64,000 bases of DNA from Poa pratensis. Its lineage: Eukaryota; Streptophyta; Magnoliopsida; Poales; Poaceae. The notes beneath the pieces are model-generated. The model was not told the DNA's origin. It made no database searches and saw nothing but the letters and a program-made list of their open reading frames with translations. Below are positions 20,401-32,000 of the stretch, piece by piece (the first letter of the stretch is position 1; each line of letters starts with the position of its first letter). The stretch is from assembly GCA_947311845.1 (NCBI GenBank), contig CAMZMU010000107.1:15443929-15507928 (forward strand). The letters run 5' to 3'. Position numbers and translations under genes: made by a program.

Positions 20401-22390
20401 ATATGCCATGTGTTAGATGGTGGAACAAAATATTGAACCCATTCACTATCATTCACTAGATTACATATCTTCTTTTATCTAAAAGCTTTTTAAAACAATT
20501 TTTGGGATAGTTGCCCTAGTTCCGTTTTTTACTTCAACCAAGCACAAGAATGGAATAAACCCATTCCTCTGGAATGAAATCATTCCACTTGGTTCCGAAA
20601 CCAAACACACCCATAGCGAATATGTTGGAGATGCTGGTTACATGAATGAATGTGTGCCACGTCTTGCAACTAATCAATCTACGACGTTTTTACCTGCTGA
20701 AAGAAATTACGGAAGATGGATTCATACCTAGTGCGGGGAGCAAATGTACAACAGTCAAATAGAGAGCGATATGCTATGCCAGATTGTAGTCAGCCCACAT
20801 AAGAAAAATAGAAGAAGATCGAAGTCAGAACGAAGTGCATGGAAAACGTGATTGTGTAAGTGTTCGTTAAACCATCTTGCACTCACCGGCATCTAAAGTC
20901 AGAACCTATCTGCGCGTCTGCAGAAGTTGCTAGATTATATCCCTAGTAAGAAAAAAAAATCAAGAAAGATCATTACAGTGAAACGCGAGATAAGCTTATG
21001 TCGATGACTATGATAGGTGTACATACACAAGGACGAAATAATTTGCTAGAGATTGATTGTTGTTTAAGATTGCCAAAGCGCCGTACCAGAAAAAGAGGAG
21101 CATGCAGGATATCAGAATATAAGAAGAGACTAGTAAACATGTCTCTGCAATGCGACGGGGAGAAAAAAAATCTACAGCACGGAGGCGCACAATGTTTTCT
21201 CAAGTTTTTCTTACCCCACATGTAGACATAATTCAACTGAGCATAGAAAGAAATAGCTATGTAATATCGCAAAAACAGAAGTTTCTATTTTATTTAATTA
21301 AAATGTAATTTGATAAAAAAGAAAAGAACTCACTCAAAAAGATCTTAAAAGTCATCACTTTTTGTCCGAATGTCCCAATAGTATCATGGGGCTATAAAAA
21401 ATCGAACAGAAGCATTCTTTAGAAGTACTCTAAATATTACTCTCCTTCTCATTGTAGGTTTGTTTCTTTTGCAGAAAAAAATCTCTTTTGAATATAATTA
21501 GCAGTTCTATGTGTATCCAATAAAAGAAATATAACCTAAACAAACTGAAGACAAACTTAAGCACATTTGCAATATGCATGCGTGCCCGTAAGAGATATGA
21601 CTTGTATGTATTTTCTCTTATTTTCCGGTCATGTTTGATGACAAAAACACATTCAACATCGTTCAAAAGATCTTGTGGTCAAAAGATAGAACAAATATTA
21701 TTAACTGATAGAACGCTCATAATGATTCTCGTCTCATAATAGCTAGGCTGAAGTTTTTTCTTATTCTCAATTGGTCTTGATGCAATTGTGTCGTCAAAGG
21801 GATGGGACTTGGGAGCCCCGTGAATACAGCGTGCAAATTAAAACATGTGAACTCTTGAATGCTAATAATACCGAATCTAAATTATTTGTCATTTACACGA
21901 ATAAAATCAGTGGAATTTTATGGAAACAAAATGCTGATTTTCAAATTATACAAGTAGGATCATAATCTTTGCAATAAACATATGCAGATGCTAGAACATA
22001 TATAACTGAGGCAGTCAGAAAAAACAATGCAACTGATATTATGTCTCATACATCGAAACAGAACTATGCAATCAGCAAGCAAGAACACAGGACACTCCTG
22101 CCGGTAATAGAAATCATAACTGAAGTAGATGTAAGAGGTCAAGAAACTGAAACTGTACCTCTAAAATATCTTCAGCAACAACACAGGGAAGCAGGAAGCA
22201 GTCCCCAACCAAGTGACCAACGCATGCACCCGTTTTACTCAGGAGTAGGACAGGCGGCTTGTAGCCTGGTCACCGTGGCCTTTACCGTCGATCGTGCTCC
22301 ATGACCCTCAACACACACACGGCTCGCCCCGCGTTACGGTGTTACCCAGAAGTTCAGAAGCAGGACAATATATCCGTTTCGTTGTTACCT
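20401..22390. other. Unclassified AT-rich spacer
   Basis: No gene recognised. A short foldback (about 20546-20616, ATTCCTCTGGAATGAAATCATTCC-like words) may be a small MITE relic. The rest shows no element ends I can pair. Confidence 0.3.
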
Positions 22391-22666
22391 TCAGAGTGCA
22401 GAGGACCCCGGGACCAGGACGAACTCCATATCGCTGTTGCTAGGAGGGTGGTCGAGGACGATGGGGAACGGCCTCGGCGGCGCGGCGCTCCGGCGGCAGA
22501 CGACAAAATCCCCACATCGCCGGTCTCGTCCCCCGGCCTGCGGTGCAGTGCCACCAAGACTCTACTCGTTGAACGCGAAGTGCTTCCAGGTCCTCTCATC
22601 GAAATCGTCCACGTCGCCGTTGTCCCTGGCAAGTTGTAGAAGATCAGCGGCGGCGCCTGCTTTCAC
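22391..22666 (-). pseudogene. C-terminal gene fragment with one internal amber codon, family not recognised
   Basis: On the minus strand one frame reads LLQLARDNGDVDDFDERTWK, then HFAFNE, a TAG at 22564-22562, then SLGGTAPQAGGRDRRCGDFV, RPFPIVLDHPPSNSDMEF, VLVPGSSAL and TGA at 22393-22391. Both sides of the TAG have the high GC at third positions and the composition of grass coding sequence, so this looks like a real protein end with a single nonsense change. A possible splice acceptor (AAAGCAG) lies near 22665, consistent with a last exon. I cannot name the family. It could be a relic, a captured fragment in the repeat block that follows, or a gene with a one-base error. Confidence 0.4.
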
Positions 22667-23249
22667 ACATGCTCCTCCTCGCTCGACGGCCCATCCTCGA
22701 CAGTGCTGCACACGCCAAGGAACGAAATCCCAAGGCAATGCTGTCCCGCGCGCCATGCCAGCGTATCCGGACCGGACGCAACAGCATCAGCCCGTTGACA
22801 ATGGCTTGCAGTTCATCACGATCCGCGTTGTGAGAAGAGATATATATGGCTTGGTGCTTAACCAACGGCAACAAAAGTTGTTGGCCAGCACGCTACTAGA
22901 ATATCGGCATAAGTAGTTGTGGGTAACTAATTTCCAAACCGTGCCTCCTTATCCTTTGGAGTCTCAATAAAATTTCAAAGTGACGGATGAGGGGGCAAAC
23001 CACACAAAACTTTCAAAATAGGGTCAGTCTAGGCAGCGCCCGCGCGCTAGATGGGTGGCTGGAACGCCCACTTTTTCTGGTAAGAAATTGTTCAGCACGT
23101 GGTTAGATTCTCGTCTCCTCTACATTAATTGCATCACGTGTTTTTCAAAATGCTGTAACTTTTGAGTTGAGCGTCCAAATTAAAATCCGTTTTCAGTTTT
23201 GTAATCCTCGCAATAAAATCTTTAAAACTAGATCTCATTTGTATATGTT

Positions 23250-24515
23250 TTCGACATAATTTTTTAGAAGCAACTTTTGTTCGCGACGAAACAACTTTTG
23301 TGCGGTAGGAAGCAACTTTTACGCGACAAAGAAACTAGATTCAGAACAACGGTAAACGCTCCACAACAGGTAAAAAACAACTTTGGTACACAACGAAGCA
23401 ACTTTAATGTGTGATGAGACAACTTCATAACAACGGTAAGAAGCTTCGCATTAATTAAAATCATCTTTTATATCACGCCAAACAACTTTGGTGAGCAATG
23501 AAGCAACTTCACAACAGCAGTAAACAATATGGTGTGTGTTGAGGCAACTTCATAGACATTAGGATGCAACTCCACAACAATTAAAAAGCATTTTTGGTAC
23601 AATACGAAGCAATTCAGAACAATGGTAAACAACTCCACAACGGGTAAAAAGCAACTTTAACGTGCGATGAGGCAACTTCATAACAGCTGTAAGCAGCTCC
23701 ACATCAATTAAAATCATCTTCTGTATCACGCCAAACAACTTTGGTGAGCAATGAAGTAACTTCACAACAGCAGTAAAAAAATATGGTGTGCGTTGAGACA
23801 ACTTCACAGACATCGGGAAGCAACTCTACAACAATTGAAAAGCATCTTTGGTACAACACGAAGCAATTTTGGTGTGCCTTGAACAATGAAGAAACTTGAC
23901 ATACAGCGGGAAGCAACTACACAACAATTAAACCAATTTTGGTATGACACGAAGCAACTTTGATGTGTGTTGATGCAACTTCACAACCGCGAGAAGCAAC
24001 TCCACAGCAATTAAAAACAACTTTGGCACAGCACGAGGCAACTTTGGTGTGCTTTGAGGCAAACTTCCAAACAGCGGTAACCAAATTCATAACAACTAAA
24101 ATCTAGTTTGATATGTGGAGAATCAATTTTGATGTGTATCGAGGCAACATCAAAAACAACTTTGGTGTGCGATGAGTTAACTTTAGAACAACGGTAAGAA
24201 ACGCCACGATGGCAAGCAACGACACGACAATTAAAGTCAACTTTGGTACGGCACGAAGCAACTTTGATGTGTGTTGATGCAACTTCACAACCACGGGAAG
24301 CAACTCCACGGCATGTAAAACCACCTTTGGTACAACACACAGCAACTTTGGTGTGCTTTGAGGCAAACTTTCAAACCATGGTAAGCAACTTCATAACAAC
24401 TAAAATCAACTTTGATACAAGGCGAATCAATTTTGGTGTGTGTGAGGACAACATCAAAATCAACTTTAGTGTGCGATAAGTCAACTTCAGAACAACAGTA
24501 AGCAACTCCACGACA
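23250..24515. repeat. Higher-order tandem repeat built on a GCAACTTY word
   Basis: The whole stretch is made of degenerate words such as GAAGCAACTTTGGTGTG and GAGGCAACTTCACAACA at roughly 20-40 bp spacing. Above this lie two larger duplications: about 23330-23616 repeats at about 23613-23870 (offset near 250-280 bp), and about 23944-24190 repeats at about 24249-24500 (offset near 305 bp). The plus strand begins with a flank (AACTTTTGAGTTGAGCGTCC) of a type seen in Triticeae transposons. It is probably the variable core of a large DNA transposon; it is not protein coding. Confidence 0.75.
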
Positions 24516-25330
24516 ACGCATGTACTTGATTGATTGAGCTGACAAAGATCGATGGTTGAGCTGCTGGTACAAAGCTCAAAACCATTCACATGTATGATTG
24601 CTGTATACGAGACCAACTACCAAAGCAAGCAAAGATTCACGTCAAAACATACAAAATCGGGAGATTGTGAGTTAGAAACTAGCATCGATTCACACTTCAG
24701 AGAGAAAAATATCAACGAAGCAACGAGCTGCCTCCACGCAAAAGCAGCACTGGAAAGTGCCGGCCTCCTTAGACGCCTCGACGCAGCCGTGCTGGGGAAG
24801 CTGGTGGGAAGACCTCGAACGCAGCCGCGCGGGAGGCATAGCTAGTTAGCTAGAGGAGGTCTTGACGCATGGGAGGATGGCAACGTCGTACACGCATCGG
24901 AGGCGCCTCTTCTCTATGCCAGAGCGGGATTCCGGGAGCAGCGGCGGCGTGTCTATGTGCCTGAGTTGAAGGGGTTGGCGGCGGCGGTCTGTGGACAGAA
25001 GCGGCGTGCGGGGGCCATTCCGGCGGCACGGGACCGCGGCGCCGCGCGGGATGCGTGTGTTGCGGCCGGAGTGTCCTGCGCATCGCGGCCCTGGCGGTTG
25101 TCGGCGTGGTTCGCCGCCGCCTTCGTCGGAGGACGGCGGCGTGCGGTGGAGCATGGGGCGGGGCACGCCGGGAGCAAAGGTCGTCGGCGGCGGGAACAAC
25201 ACATAGCCTTGTGGGCTGGATCGGGGGAGTTCAAGATTAGCGAGCTGCGCTAGTTGACTTTGGCCAACAAAAGCGAGCGCTCAACTCTGCCAAATAGCGC
25301 AGCTGCGCTAAGAGGCAATTACCTTCAAAA
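24516..25330. other. GC-rich block and possible transposon terminus
   Basis: 24740-25210 is GC-rich with open frames on both strands and no recognisable protein. The end (25250-25328) contains TAGCGCAGCTGCGCTA, a perfect palindrome, near GGCAATTACC. A loosely inverted counterpart (AGGCAGCGCCCGCGCGCTAG) lies near 23032, so 23.0-25.3 kb could be one Mutator-like element enclosing the tandem array and a captured GC-rich fragment. I could not find a target duplication. Confidence 0.3.
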
Positions 25331-27300
25331 TAAGTTGTCTCAAAAAAAAAAATCACACATGTGCAAATCCTTGGGGGGGGGGGGATACACTAAGCTTCGC
25401 CGTTGATGCTGGTCACCCTCATCTTGGCCCCCGGCTACCTCCAAGGTCTAGCGCACACAACACGCAAGATGTACCGTTTGCGTTTGTACAAGGGGAGAGA
25501 GACGAGGTCGGGGCGCAGGTCATGTACACTAGCTACCGCATGGACATGGATGCGTGGAACCGGAATTTTGGAAGTTAATCCTCTGGAAGTTGAAACCCAA
25601 TTTTTTTACGGTGAGGTGAAATATGTAAATATTTTGGAGTCTGAAAGTTGAAACTTGAATTTTTTAGTTCAAAGTTGACTTTCTAGATCTTTAAACCTCA
25701 ATATTCCGTGGAATAGAAATCTTTTTTTGGAGTTTAAAGTGAACTAAATTTGACTGAAAGTACATGTTGTTTCAAAGCTAAAATATGTAACAAGCCGGGC
25801 TACAAATTTAATTTACATCGTGTAGAGCTACAAGGTTGATATCACTATACAAAAAAGGGAACCCCCAAGTCTTTTAATTGAAAAATAAGGAAATGATCAC
25901 AATTGTGTCCACCATGACGTACATAAAATATATTTTTAACAATGCATCTAAACACAATGTTTGTATGTTTTCACGAAAAAAATATCTTCATTTCGAAGTG
26001 CAACATACTTCAATGGAAAAGGTTCAGGATGCCCCATCATGGATCTAATGAGCCCACTTTTGATTCTGCACTCCCCTCGCAAACTCAAGACTATCCAATA
26101 CGTCCTATAGCAACATAACAGAACTCAAATCATGAGAAACACATGTGGCTGAAATTTGGCAGGGAACGACACATGGTATTGATGTCCAACAATTTACCGC
26201 AACACACAAGAAGGAAATTATCTTGCATCGTGAATGGTTTATCCAAGCAATGGAAAAATCATAGGACACTGAAAACTTACCTCTACAAGAGGTGCGACGT
26301 CAGTGCTGTTGACTTTATCCTGGTGACTGATTCCGAAATTTCAGTGTAAAATTCAGAGAAGTTTATGAGTGTACTAATACTAATCACGATTAAAGGTACA
26401 TTAGAATGTGAAGAATTACCAATGTTGACCTCCTAGGTGTTGGAGCTTAGTGCAAGATAGGAGGGCCATTGCGCCCCTCCCCTAACAAGTTGTGAAGAAA
26501 TTTACCTTTTAAACAGTAAAATAAGAAATCAAGCAAAAACATGTGATACTAAATTTTGCATAGCTTTCAGCTATGCCCTGTTGTGTCTAATTTAGCACTT
26601 ATATTTTTTATCAAGTGCATCCTGAAATAGCTTTCAACATGAACAGATTAGTCATGTAAGAAATACAAACTAAAATGTCGAGGTAAAATATGAAGGAAAA
26701 TGACCATCGAAATCCAATAACAACATGCCACTCTTTCCAAAAATAATAGGTGGGGGACAACTCCAATTAATGGAAAAAAGCTCTTGAGAAAATATATGCC
26801 ATATGTGTGACAAATCTAACACCTTGGTCTGGAAAACAATGAAATCGAACACCGGAGGACACTCTTGTAAATTCAGGAGTTGAAAATATTTGCAGTCGAT
26901 TGAGAAACAAACTCTCATTACAAATCATGTGAACGAATCACGCCCAACAATAGATATGGGTGAGGCACACCAACATGGGCATGTAGGGAGATGCTCACTT
27001 ATCTCTCATCGGCAATAACATCTCGTGTGGCCACAATCACTAGGATTTTGCAAAGAAGATACAACAAAACAAACACCTTTAAACGCATGAAAGAACCATC
27101 GTCATCTTAACTCGATCCACCAGAGGAGACCCGCAGCTGATGAAGAACACCAACTCTAGGTTAAGCCCAAGTCGGAGCTCAAGCAACATAAAAAAATGAG
27201 ATTAACGGATATCGACGGATGATTTTCATGATCCCACGACAATCTCAGTTCCAAGAATCAGAAGAGTTTATTTGTTCGGTCGAGGCTCCGGACAATAGGT

Positions 27301-27334
<34 letters not shown>

Positions 27335-28083
27335 CGAACACGTACACAACACCGCTATACCAAGGTTCAGACCCCATGATGATGGTTTAAAGTTCTACTC
27401 CCGCCTTCTTGGATTATATGAGAGATGTACAAGGGATTACAATGTGTAGATGATAGGAACTGGTGGGATTTATATGATCATCCTGACGAGGTTCAAAAGG
27501 TGTGTAGAAACATAGATCGGTTTGGGCTTGTGTGTGGAGGTCGTGGTAGCGCTCTTGTAAGTCTTGAATTAGATGTCCTTTGAAGAGGCTTGGATCTTCT
27601 TTATATAGGAGGTTGGAGGAGGTTTCTTGTCTTACATAATTTCCGGTTTGCATAAAAAGGACCCGTATCGATTCCTATTTTGACATTAAAAAATATATGC
27701 ATATAAATAACCGACGATTATGAAATGAGATAGATAATTAAAATAATTTATAAGGGAAAAGGGCATGTCTGATAATTAAAATGTAAATTTAATTACATAT
27801 GTGCCGTCACCTAAGGCGGTGATCTAAGATTGACCTAAATTTACAACATCTGGAGCGACACTGAACTTTGAAAAAGTCGACAACGGCAATCCTACAAAAT
27901 ACGGTATTGTTGGACCAAAATAAATGACAAACCATATGGAAAAGATTTTCACAAAATAAATAAAGAAAAATGTAATACTAATACACATGGAAGCCAATAG
28001 CAGTTAATTGTTAGAACTTAATATTTGGTTGGCTAGCTGACTCTGTATGCTTCACTGGAGGAGACTGCGTGAAAAGCGGCATA
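25331..28083. other. Unclassified repeat-rich spacer, part LTR-like
   Basis: No gene seen. A 12-base G run is at 25373-25384. Around 27380-27660 the minus and plus strands carry features of a retrotransposon LTR (a TTTATATAGG TATA-like word at about 27600 after a region with TGTACAAGGGATTACAATG), but paired LTRs were not found. Short frames at 26143-26349 and 26670-26918 have no known domain. Confidence 0.35.
27301..27333. repeat. (ATG)11 microsatellite
   Basis: Eleven perfect ATG/GAT trinucleotides, followed by ACG. Likely length-polymorphic. Confidence 0.95.
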
Positions 28084-28150
28084 CTCTCTCCATCTCTAAA
28101 CGAGTGTATTTCGAGTTTCATTCTAAGTCAAACTCTTTAAAGTTTGAGGA
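28084..28150. mobile_element. Truncated Stowaway-like MITE
   Basis: TA followed by CTCTCTCCATCTCTAAACGA and then CTAAGTCAAACTCTTTAAAGTTT resembles the left half of Stowaway elements whose ends are CTCCCTCC. No right end is present. Confidence 0.45.
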
Positions 28151-28380
28151 GCTACATAGCACTTCACATTTATGTATTTAGTTTGTGTATGATGGGTTGC
28201 TTGAGTGACCGAATACCTAACCCTAACCCTAGTTTACAACTATTGCATGAGTGAATATTTGTGATTTATTTTAATTACCACTCTTATATATGCGGATGCT
28301 TTAGTAGTGGACCACACGGGTTTACCTAAACGGCCAAACCCTAATTTACAAAATATTACATGAGAAAATGTTTGGATTCC
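28150..28380. repeat. Imperfect tandem pair with telomere-like words
   Basis: A unit containing ACCCTAGTTTACAACTATTG and then CATGAGTGAATATTTG (near 28222) recurs as ACCCTAATTTACAAAATATT and CATGAGAAAATGTTTG (near 28338). The first copy holds CCTAACCCTAACCCTA, which looks telomere-like but is too short to be a telomeric array. Confidence 0.5.
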
Positions 28381-28604
28381 CAAATTTAAAGCTAATGTTT
28401 TGATGCATGAGGGAAGCGTCAGTTTTTTTTATCATAGTAGACTATGCGGGTTACATGAATTTAGAAGATCTGTTTTTGCGTCGGATGCACATCACATATC
28501 ATTGGGTCAATTTGAGAGGTTAAACTTAGATGTTGATACGTATAGATGCTCTGGATTTGTTCGCCTAGCTCGTTTTATATTAGTGGAGATGAAAATAGTA
28601 GTTA

Positions 28605-28935
28605 TCTACTTACAAATGGTTACCGTCATATGAACCATATGCCGTCAGACTTCTGTCCGTAGTTTCAAAGAATCTGTATTTAAAATTTTAGTGTTTTAGA
28701 TTCAATTTTATGAAAGATTTGACATATTCCTTCATCCAAAAAATGGAGTAATAAATACTGGTGATTTTTTGAAAAATGTTGGTAAATTGAAGCTAACTAA
28801 ATTAGAGTATATGATGAATCCCACTAATCACGAGAAATCAGAAATTACTATCGGTGTTCGTGTGGATTAGAAGGAAAGGAAGGCCCCTTTTAGCTGTTTT
28901 GGTTTATTAAGATGATCCCGTTAAATCAAATATAG
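28605..28935 (-). pseudogene. Block B: decayed copy of the phosphoglycerate mutase 3' end
   Basis: 28605-28935 aligns with 37215-37530, which contains the last coding exon and adjacent intron of the mutase gene. Matching words include CTTACA..ATG, GCCGTCA.ACTTCTGTC (the coding exon), ATTTTATGAAAGATTTGACA versus ATATTTATGAAACATTTACA, and GAAATCA..AATTACTAT versus ACATCAGAAATCACTAT, ending at TTAGCTGTTTTGG versus GCTAGCTGTTATGG. The coding part is no longer open. The copy has the same orientation as the gene and ends about 150 bases before the NFXL1 start codon, so it overlaps that gene's promoter. Confidence 0.65.
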
Positions 28936-29088
28936 CTCCCCAAAAGATAAAAATAAAATAAAGCTGTACAGGCCCAAGTCCTCCAGCATAATCCCCCAAT
29001 CACCACCACTCGCCGCCGCGCCGCCTTCCCCCAACTCCTCAACGGAGGACACAGCAGCCCTAGGGTTCCCGCCCGCCGCCGCCGCCGC

Positions 29089-32000
29089 ATGCAGCCCTCG
29101 GCCGATCGGCGCCGCGGCAACCCAGCCACGGCCGCCTCCCGTGGCGTATGGCGGCCCCGATCCGCTGCTGCGCCTACCCCCACGGCCACCGCCTCTGACC
29201 CCCATCCGATCCCCACCTACGTCCCCCCGCACCGCCATGACAACGCCGCCCCCCACCACCATGACAACGCCGCCCCCATCCTGCCCCTCCCGAACCCGGC
29301 CTCCGACGCCCGTCGGCACCACCGCCGCCAGCGCCGCCCGAACCCTAACGACCACCACACCCCGCCGCAGGAGAGGGCTCCGGCCAACCACAACAACAGC
29401 AGCCGCCACCGCCGACCCCCGCCGCAGGAGAGGGATCCGCTCGCGCCCGCGAACGCCCCTGCGCCGGCAGGTCCCCCAGCCCCAGCGGCAGGAGCGGAGG
29501 GGAACGGGTCGGTGCCACAGCTGGTGCAGGAGATCCAGGACAAGCTGGCGCGGGGGGCGGTAGAGTGCATGATCTGCTACGACATGGTGCGGAGGTCGGC
29601 GCCCGTGTGGTCCTGCGGCAGCTGCTTCTCCATCTTCCACCTCCCCTGCATCCGCAAGTGGGCGCGCTCCCCGGCCTCCGTCTCCGACGCCTCCGACCCG
29701 GCCGCCTCCTGGCGCTGCCCCGGGTGCCAGTCCGTGCACGACGTCCCGGCCCGCGACATCGCCTACACCTGCTTCTGCGCCCGACGCCGGGATCCCCCGA
29801 ACGACCTCTTCCTCACCCCGCACTCGTGCGGCGAGCCCTGCTCCAAGCCCCTGGAGAGAACAGATCCTGCTGCCAAGGGTGCCAACCCCGGTGATCATGC
29901 TGCTACCAGGTGCCCTCACCTCTGCGTCCTGCAGTGCCACCCTGGGCCATGCCCACCCTGCAAGGCGTTTGCTCCGGAGCGGCCGTGCCCTTGCGGCAAG
30001 CAGTCCATCGTGCGGCGGTGCGCGGACCGTAGTACGCCTGTTACATGTGGGCAGCAGTGTGAACAGCTGCTCCCCTGCGGGAGGCACCGTTGCGAGAAGG
30101 TCTGCCACACCGGGCCTTGCGGGGACTGTCAGGTTAACTTCTCTGCGCAGTGCTTCTGCGGCAAGAAAACAGAGACGATGGTGTGCGGCGAGATGGCGGT
30201 GAAGGGGAGTCTTTCGGAGAAGGACGGGGTGTTCTCTTGCAGTGAGGCTTGTGGCCACAGTTTGGCTTGCGGCAATCATGCCTGCCAGGATGTTTGCCAC
30301 CCAGGCCCATGCGGGGAGTGCGAGCTTGTGCCAGGGAAGGTCACCACATGCCATTGCGGCAAGACAAGGCTGCTGGAGAAGAGGGCGAGCTGTTTGGACC
30401 CAATCCCCATCTGTGACAGGGTTTGCGACAAGAAATTGCCGTGCGGGATTCATAGGTGCAAGGTTACATGTCATGAGGGGAAGTGTCCACCGTGCTTGGT
30501 GCCCGTCAAGCAGAAGTGCCGCTGTGGCTCATCAGGTCATATGGTGGAGTGCTACATGGTCTCGATGCAAGAGTTCCGTTGCAACAAGCCTTGTGGCCGG
30601 AAGAAGAACTGCGGGAGGCACAGATGCAGTGAGTGTTGTTGCCCGCTGTCGAAGCCGTTTGCTCAGCACGAAGGTGACAACATGGATCCCCATTTCTGCC
30701 AGATACCATGTGGCAAGAAGCTCCGTTGTGGGCAGCATGGATGCCAGCATCTCTGCCACAGTGGTCACTGTGATCCTTGCCGTGAGACCATATTCAACGA
30801 GCTTAGCTGTGCCTGTGGCAGGACATCTATTCCGCCACCACAGCCCTGCGGCACACCAACTCCATCATGCCCACACCGGTGCATGGTCCCTCAGCCTTGT
30901 GGGCATCCAGCTTCGCATCAGTGCCATTTTGGGGACTGCCCACCTTGCGTTGTGCCAGTGATGAGAGAATGCACTGGGGGACATGTGATGTTAAGGAACA
31001 TCCCTTGTGGTTCAAAGGATATCAGATGCAACCAGCCCTGTGGAAAGAACCGTCAATGTGGACTGCATGCTTGCGCCAGGACTTGCCATCCTTCCCCTTG
31101 TGATCCGCCGCCTGCAAATGGAGATGCTAGTTCAAGCTCTGGGAGCAAAATTTCATGTGGACAGCTATGTGGTGTCCCAAGGAGGGAATGCAAGCACACT
31201 TGCAATACCCCATGCCACCCATCATCACCTTGCCCAGACGTGAGATGTGAAGTCCGTGTGACTATTACCTGTTCTTGTGGCCGTATCACTACAACTGTGC
31301 CCTGCAGTGCTGGTGGATCCTACAATGGCGATAATATGTTCGAAATCTCCATCATACAACAGCTGCCAATGCCTCTCAAATCCGTGGAAGCAGGGAAGAG
31401 GGTACCTCTTGGGCAGAGGAAACTTTACTGTGATGATGAGTGTGCAAAAATGGAGAGGAAAAGGGTCCTTGCTGACGCTTTTGACATTACAACGCCCAAT
31501 CTGGATGCGTTGCATTTTGGTGAGAACTCAGATGCGTCGGAGCTGCTTTCTGATCTTTTCCGTCGGGAGCCGAAGTGGGTGCTGGCCATAGAGGAGAGGT
31601 GTAAATTTCTTGTGCTTGGGAAGATAAAAGGAAATTCTTCAAGCAACATCAAGGTCCATGTCTTCTGTCACATGACGAAGGATAAGAGGGATGCTATCAG
31701 GCTCATTGCAGATAGGTGGAAGCTGTCTGTTCAGGCGGTTGGTTGGGAGCCCAAGCGTTTTGTTACCATTCATGTCACACCCAAGTCGAAGGTACCTGCT
31801 CGCGTTCTGGGCTCCAAGGCTGGTATCCCTATCTCGGCTTCCTATCCTTACTTTGATCCCATGGTGGACATGGACCCGAGGCTCGTTGTTGCAATGCTGG
31901 ACCTGCCAAGGGAAGCTGATGTTAGTTCTCTAGTCTTGAGGTTTGGTGGGGAGTGTGAATTGGTTTGGCTGAATGACAAGAATGCCTTGGCGGTCTTTAG

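Noticed and set aside
23250..24515. CRISPR-like array
   Set aside because: The repeats are degenerate, not separated by unique spacers, and the DNA is plant nuclear.
27220..27660. Complete LTR retrotransposon
   Set aside because: Only LTR-like composition is seen; no second LTR, primer-binding site or polyprotein could be found.
28921..30474. 517-codon open frame on the minus strand
   Set aside because: It lies opposite the NFXL1 coding exon and arises from GC-rich third positions; it has no domain and low-complexity composition.
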